Shown one piece after another: positions 13,814 through 14,914 of a DNA stretch of 14,914 bases. Origin of the DNA: an uncultured Alistipes sp. Lineage in GTDB: Bacteria; Bacteroidota; Bacteroidia; Bacteroidales; Rikenellaceae. Below the pieces are notes generated by a model, which ran no database searches, was not told the DNA's origin, and saw only the letters and a list, made by a program, of their open reading frames with translations. Where the stretch lies: the NCBI GenBank assembly GCA_900550925.1, contig URTU01000044.1, positions 1 to 14,914 of the forward strand, given 5' to 3'. Each line of letters starts with the position of its first letter. Positions within the stretch are counted from its first letter, which is position 1. The translations under genes and the position numbers were made by a program.

Positions 13814-14914
13814 ATGGCGGACGAAAAGATTATTTTTTCGATGGTCGGCGTGAGCAAGACCTTCACCAACCAGAAAAAAGTCCTTAACAATATCTATCTG
13901 TCGTTTTTCTACGGCGCCAAGATCGGAATCATCGGCCTGAACGGCTCCGGAAAATCGACCCTCATGAAGATCATCGCCGGTATCGACAAGAACTATCAGG
14001 GCGAAGTGGTCTTCTCGCCCGGATATACGGTCGGATACCTCGAACAGGAACCCCGGCTCGACGATTCGAAAACCGTCCGCGAGGTGGTTGAAGAGGGTTG
14101 TGCCGCAACCGTTGCGCTGCTAAAGGAGTACGAGGAGATCAACAACAGGTTCATGGAGCCGATGGATGACGACCAGATGGCCCGCCTGATCGAACGCCAG
14201 GGCGAACTGACCGAGCAGATCGAACATGCCGGAGGATGGGAGCTGGACAGCGTTCTCGAACGTGCAATGGATGCGCTGCGGTGCCCCGACCCCGACCAGC
14301 CGGTCAAGACGCTGTCGGGAGGCGAGCGCCGCCGTGTGGCCCTGTGCCGCCTGCTGTTGCAGCAGCCCGACGTGCTGCTCCTCGACGAGCCCACAAACCA
14401 CCTCGATGCCGAAAGTATCGACTGGCTCGAACAGCACCTCCAACAATACAAGGGTACGGTAATCGCCGTCACGCACGACCGTTATTTCCTCGACAACGTT
14501 GCCGGTTGGATCCTGGAGCTCGACCGCGGCGAAGGCATACCCTGGAAAGGAAACTACTCGGGATGGCTCGACCAGAAGACCAAACGCCTTGCCATGGAGG
14601 AGAAACAGGAGAGCAAGCGCCGCAAGACCCTCGAACGCGAGTTGGAATGGGTCCGGATGAGTCCCAAGGCACGTCACGCCAAGAGCAAGGCCCGTCTGTC
14701 GGCATACGACAAGATGCTCAACGAGGATACCAAACAGAAGGAGGAGAAACTCGAGATATTCATTCCGAACGGTCCGCGTCTGGGCGATGTGGTCATCGAG
14801 GCGCACGACGTCAGCAAGGCCTTCGGCGACCGCGTGCTGTACGAGCATCTCAACTTCTCGCTGCCGCCCGCCGGCATCGTCGGCGTCATCGGCCCCAACG
14901 GTACGGGCAAGACG
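13814..14914 (+). CDS. ettA: ABC-F family ATPase, EttA-like translational throttle protein (5' part)
   Basis: The first 367 codons of a soluble ABC-F protein; the gene runs past the right edge. In order: Walker A GLNGSGKST (41-49), a short arm insertion at about 95-135, signature LSGGE (167-171), Walker B LLLDEP (188-193), H-loop His221 in THDRYFLD, then the interdomain linker, and the second Walker A GPNGTGKT (360-367) at the edge. The segment PWKGNYSGWLDQKTKRLA in the linker and the short arm point to EttA, which binds the ribosomal E site and gates entry into elongation according to energy state. Uup or other ABC-F paralogues are the alternative, and the C-terminal end would help decide. 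Translation starts at the ATG at 13814 because it directly follows a -7 element and aligns with the usual EttA beginning. Confidence 0.9.
   Translation, partial: MADEKIIFSMVGVSKTFTNQKKVLNNIYLSFFYGAKIGIIGLNGSGKSTLMKIIAGIDKNYQGEVVFSPGYTVGYLEQEPRLDDSKTVREVVEEGCAATVALLKEYEEINNRFMEPMDDDQMARLIERQGELTEQIEHAGGWELDSVLERAMDALRCPDPDQPVKTLSGGERRRVALCRLLLQQPDVLLLDEPTNHLDAESIDWLEQHLQQYKGTVIAVTHDRYFLDNVAGWILELDRGEGIPWKGNYSGWLDQKTKRLAMEEKQESKRRKTLERELEWVRMSPKARHAKSKARLSAYDKMLNEDTKQKEEKLEIFIPNGPRLGDVVIEAHDVSKAFGDRVLYEHLNFSLPPAGIVGVIGPNGTGKT

Overview
This window looks like a chromosomal stretch from a Bacteroidota bacterium, most likely order Bacteroidales and close to Alistipes (genus is inference). The evidence is: many genes preceded by the Bacteroidota sigma-ABfr type -7 element TAnnTTTG, a DUF4491 protein, a TonB-receptor-like barrel of the OMP_b-brl_3 type, an N-terminal carboxypeptidase-regulatory-like fold on that receptor, moderately high GC with GC-rich third codon positions, and weak Shine-Dalgarno sequences. 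Gene content is mainly housekeeping and envelope. I see no tRNA, rRNA, CRISPR array, transposase or phage gene.

Layout, left to right: the C-terminal end of guaA with a terminator; a secreted SGNH/GDSL hydrolase; a large TonB-receptor-like outer-membrane barrel protein; a gene-poor convergent gap of about 370 bases; a leftward pair made of a membrane metallophosphoesterase and a RibD-like riboflavin enzyme that overlap by 10 bases; a rightward DcaP-like porin; a tryptophan attenuator with its own leader peptide, followed by a standalone trpB2 and a terminator; a small leftward DUF4491 membrane protein; a rightward CapA-like metallophosphatase and an SDR oxidoreductase overlapping by ATGA; a leftward rubrerythrin sharing a 17-bp hairpin terminator with the SDR gene; and the first 367 codons of an EttA-like ABC-F ATPase running off the right edge.

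The most informative regulatory element lies between the porin and trpB2. An 18-residue reading frame with three consecutive Trp codons is followed by mutually exclusive antiterminator and terminator helices, a complete ribosome-mediated attenuator. It indicates that the solitary TrpB2 is made when charged tRNA-Trp is scarce. The second point of interest is the RibD-like protein, whose two catalytic domains are in the reverse of the usual order (reductase first, deaminase second).

The window does not reveal a clearly new multi-gene system. The unusual items are the trpB2 attenuator, the swapped RibD fusion, and a gap at 4191-4556 whose content I cannot explain.
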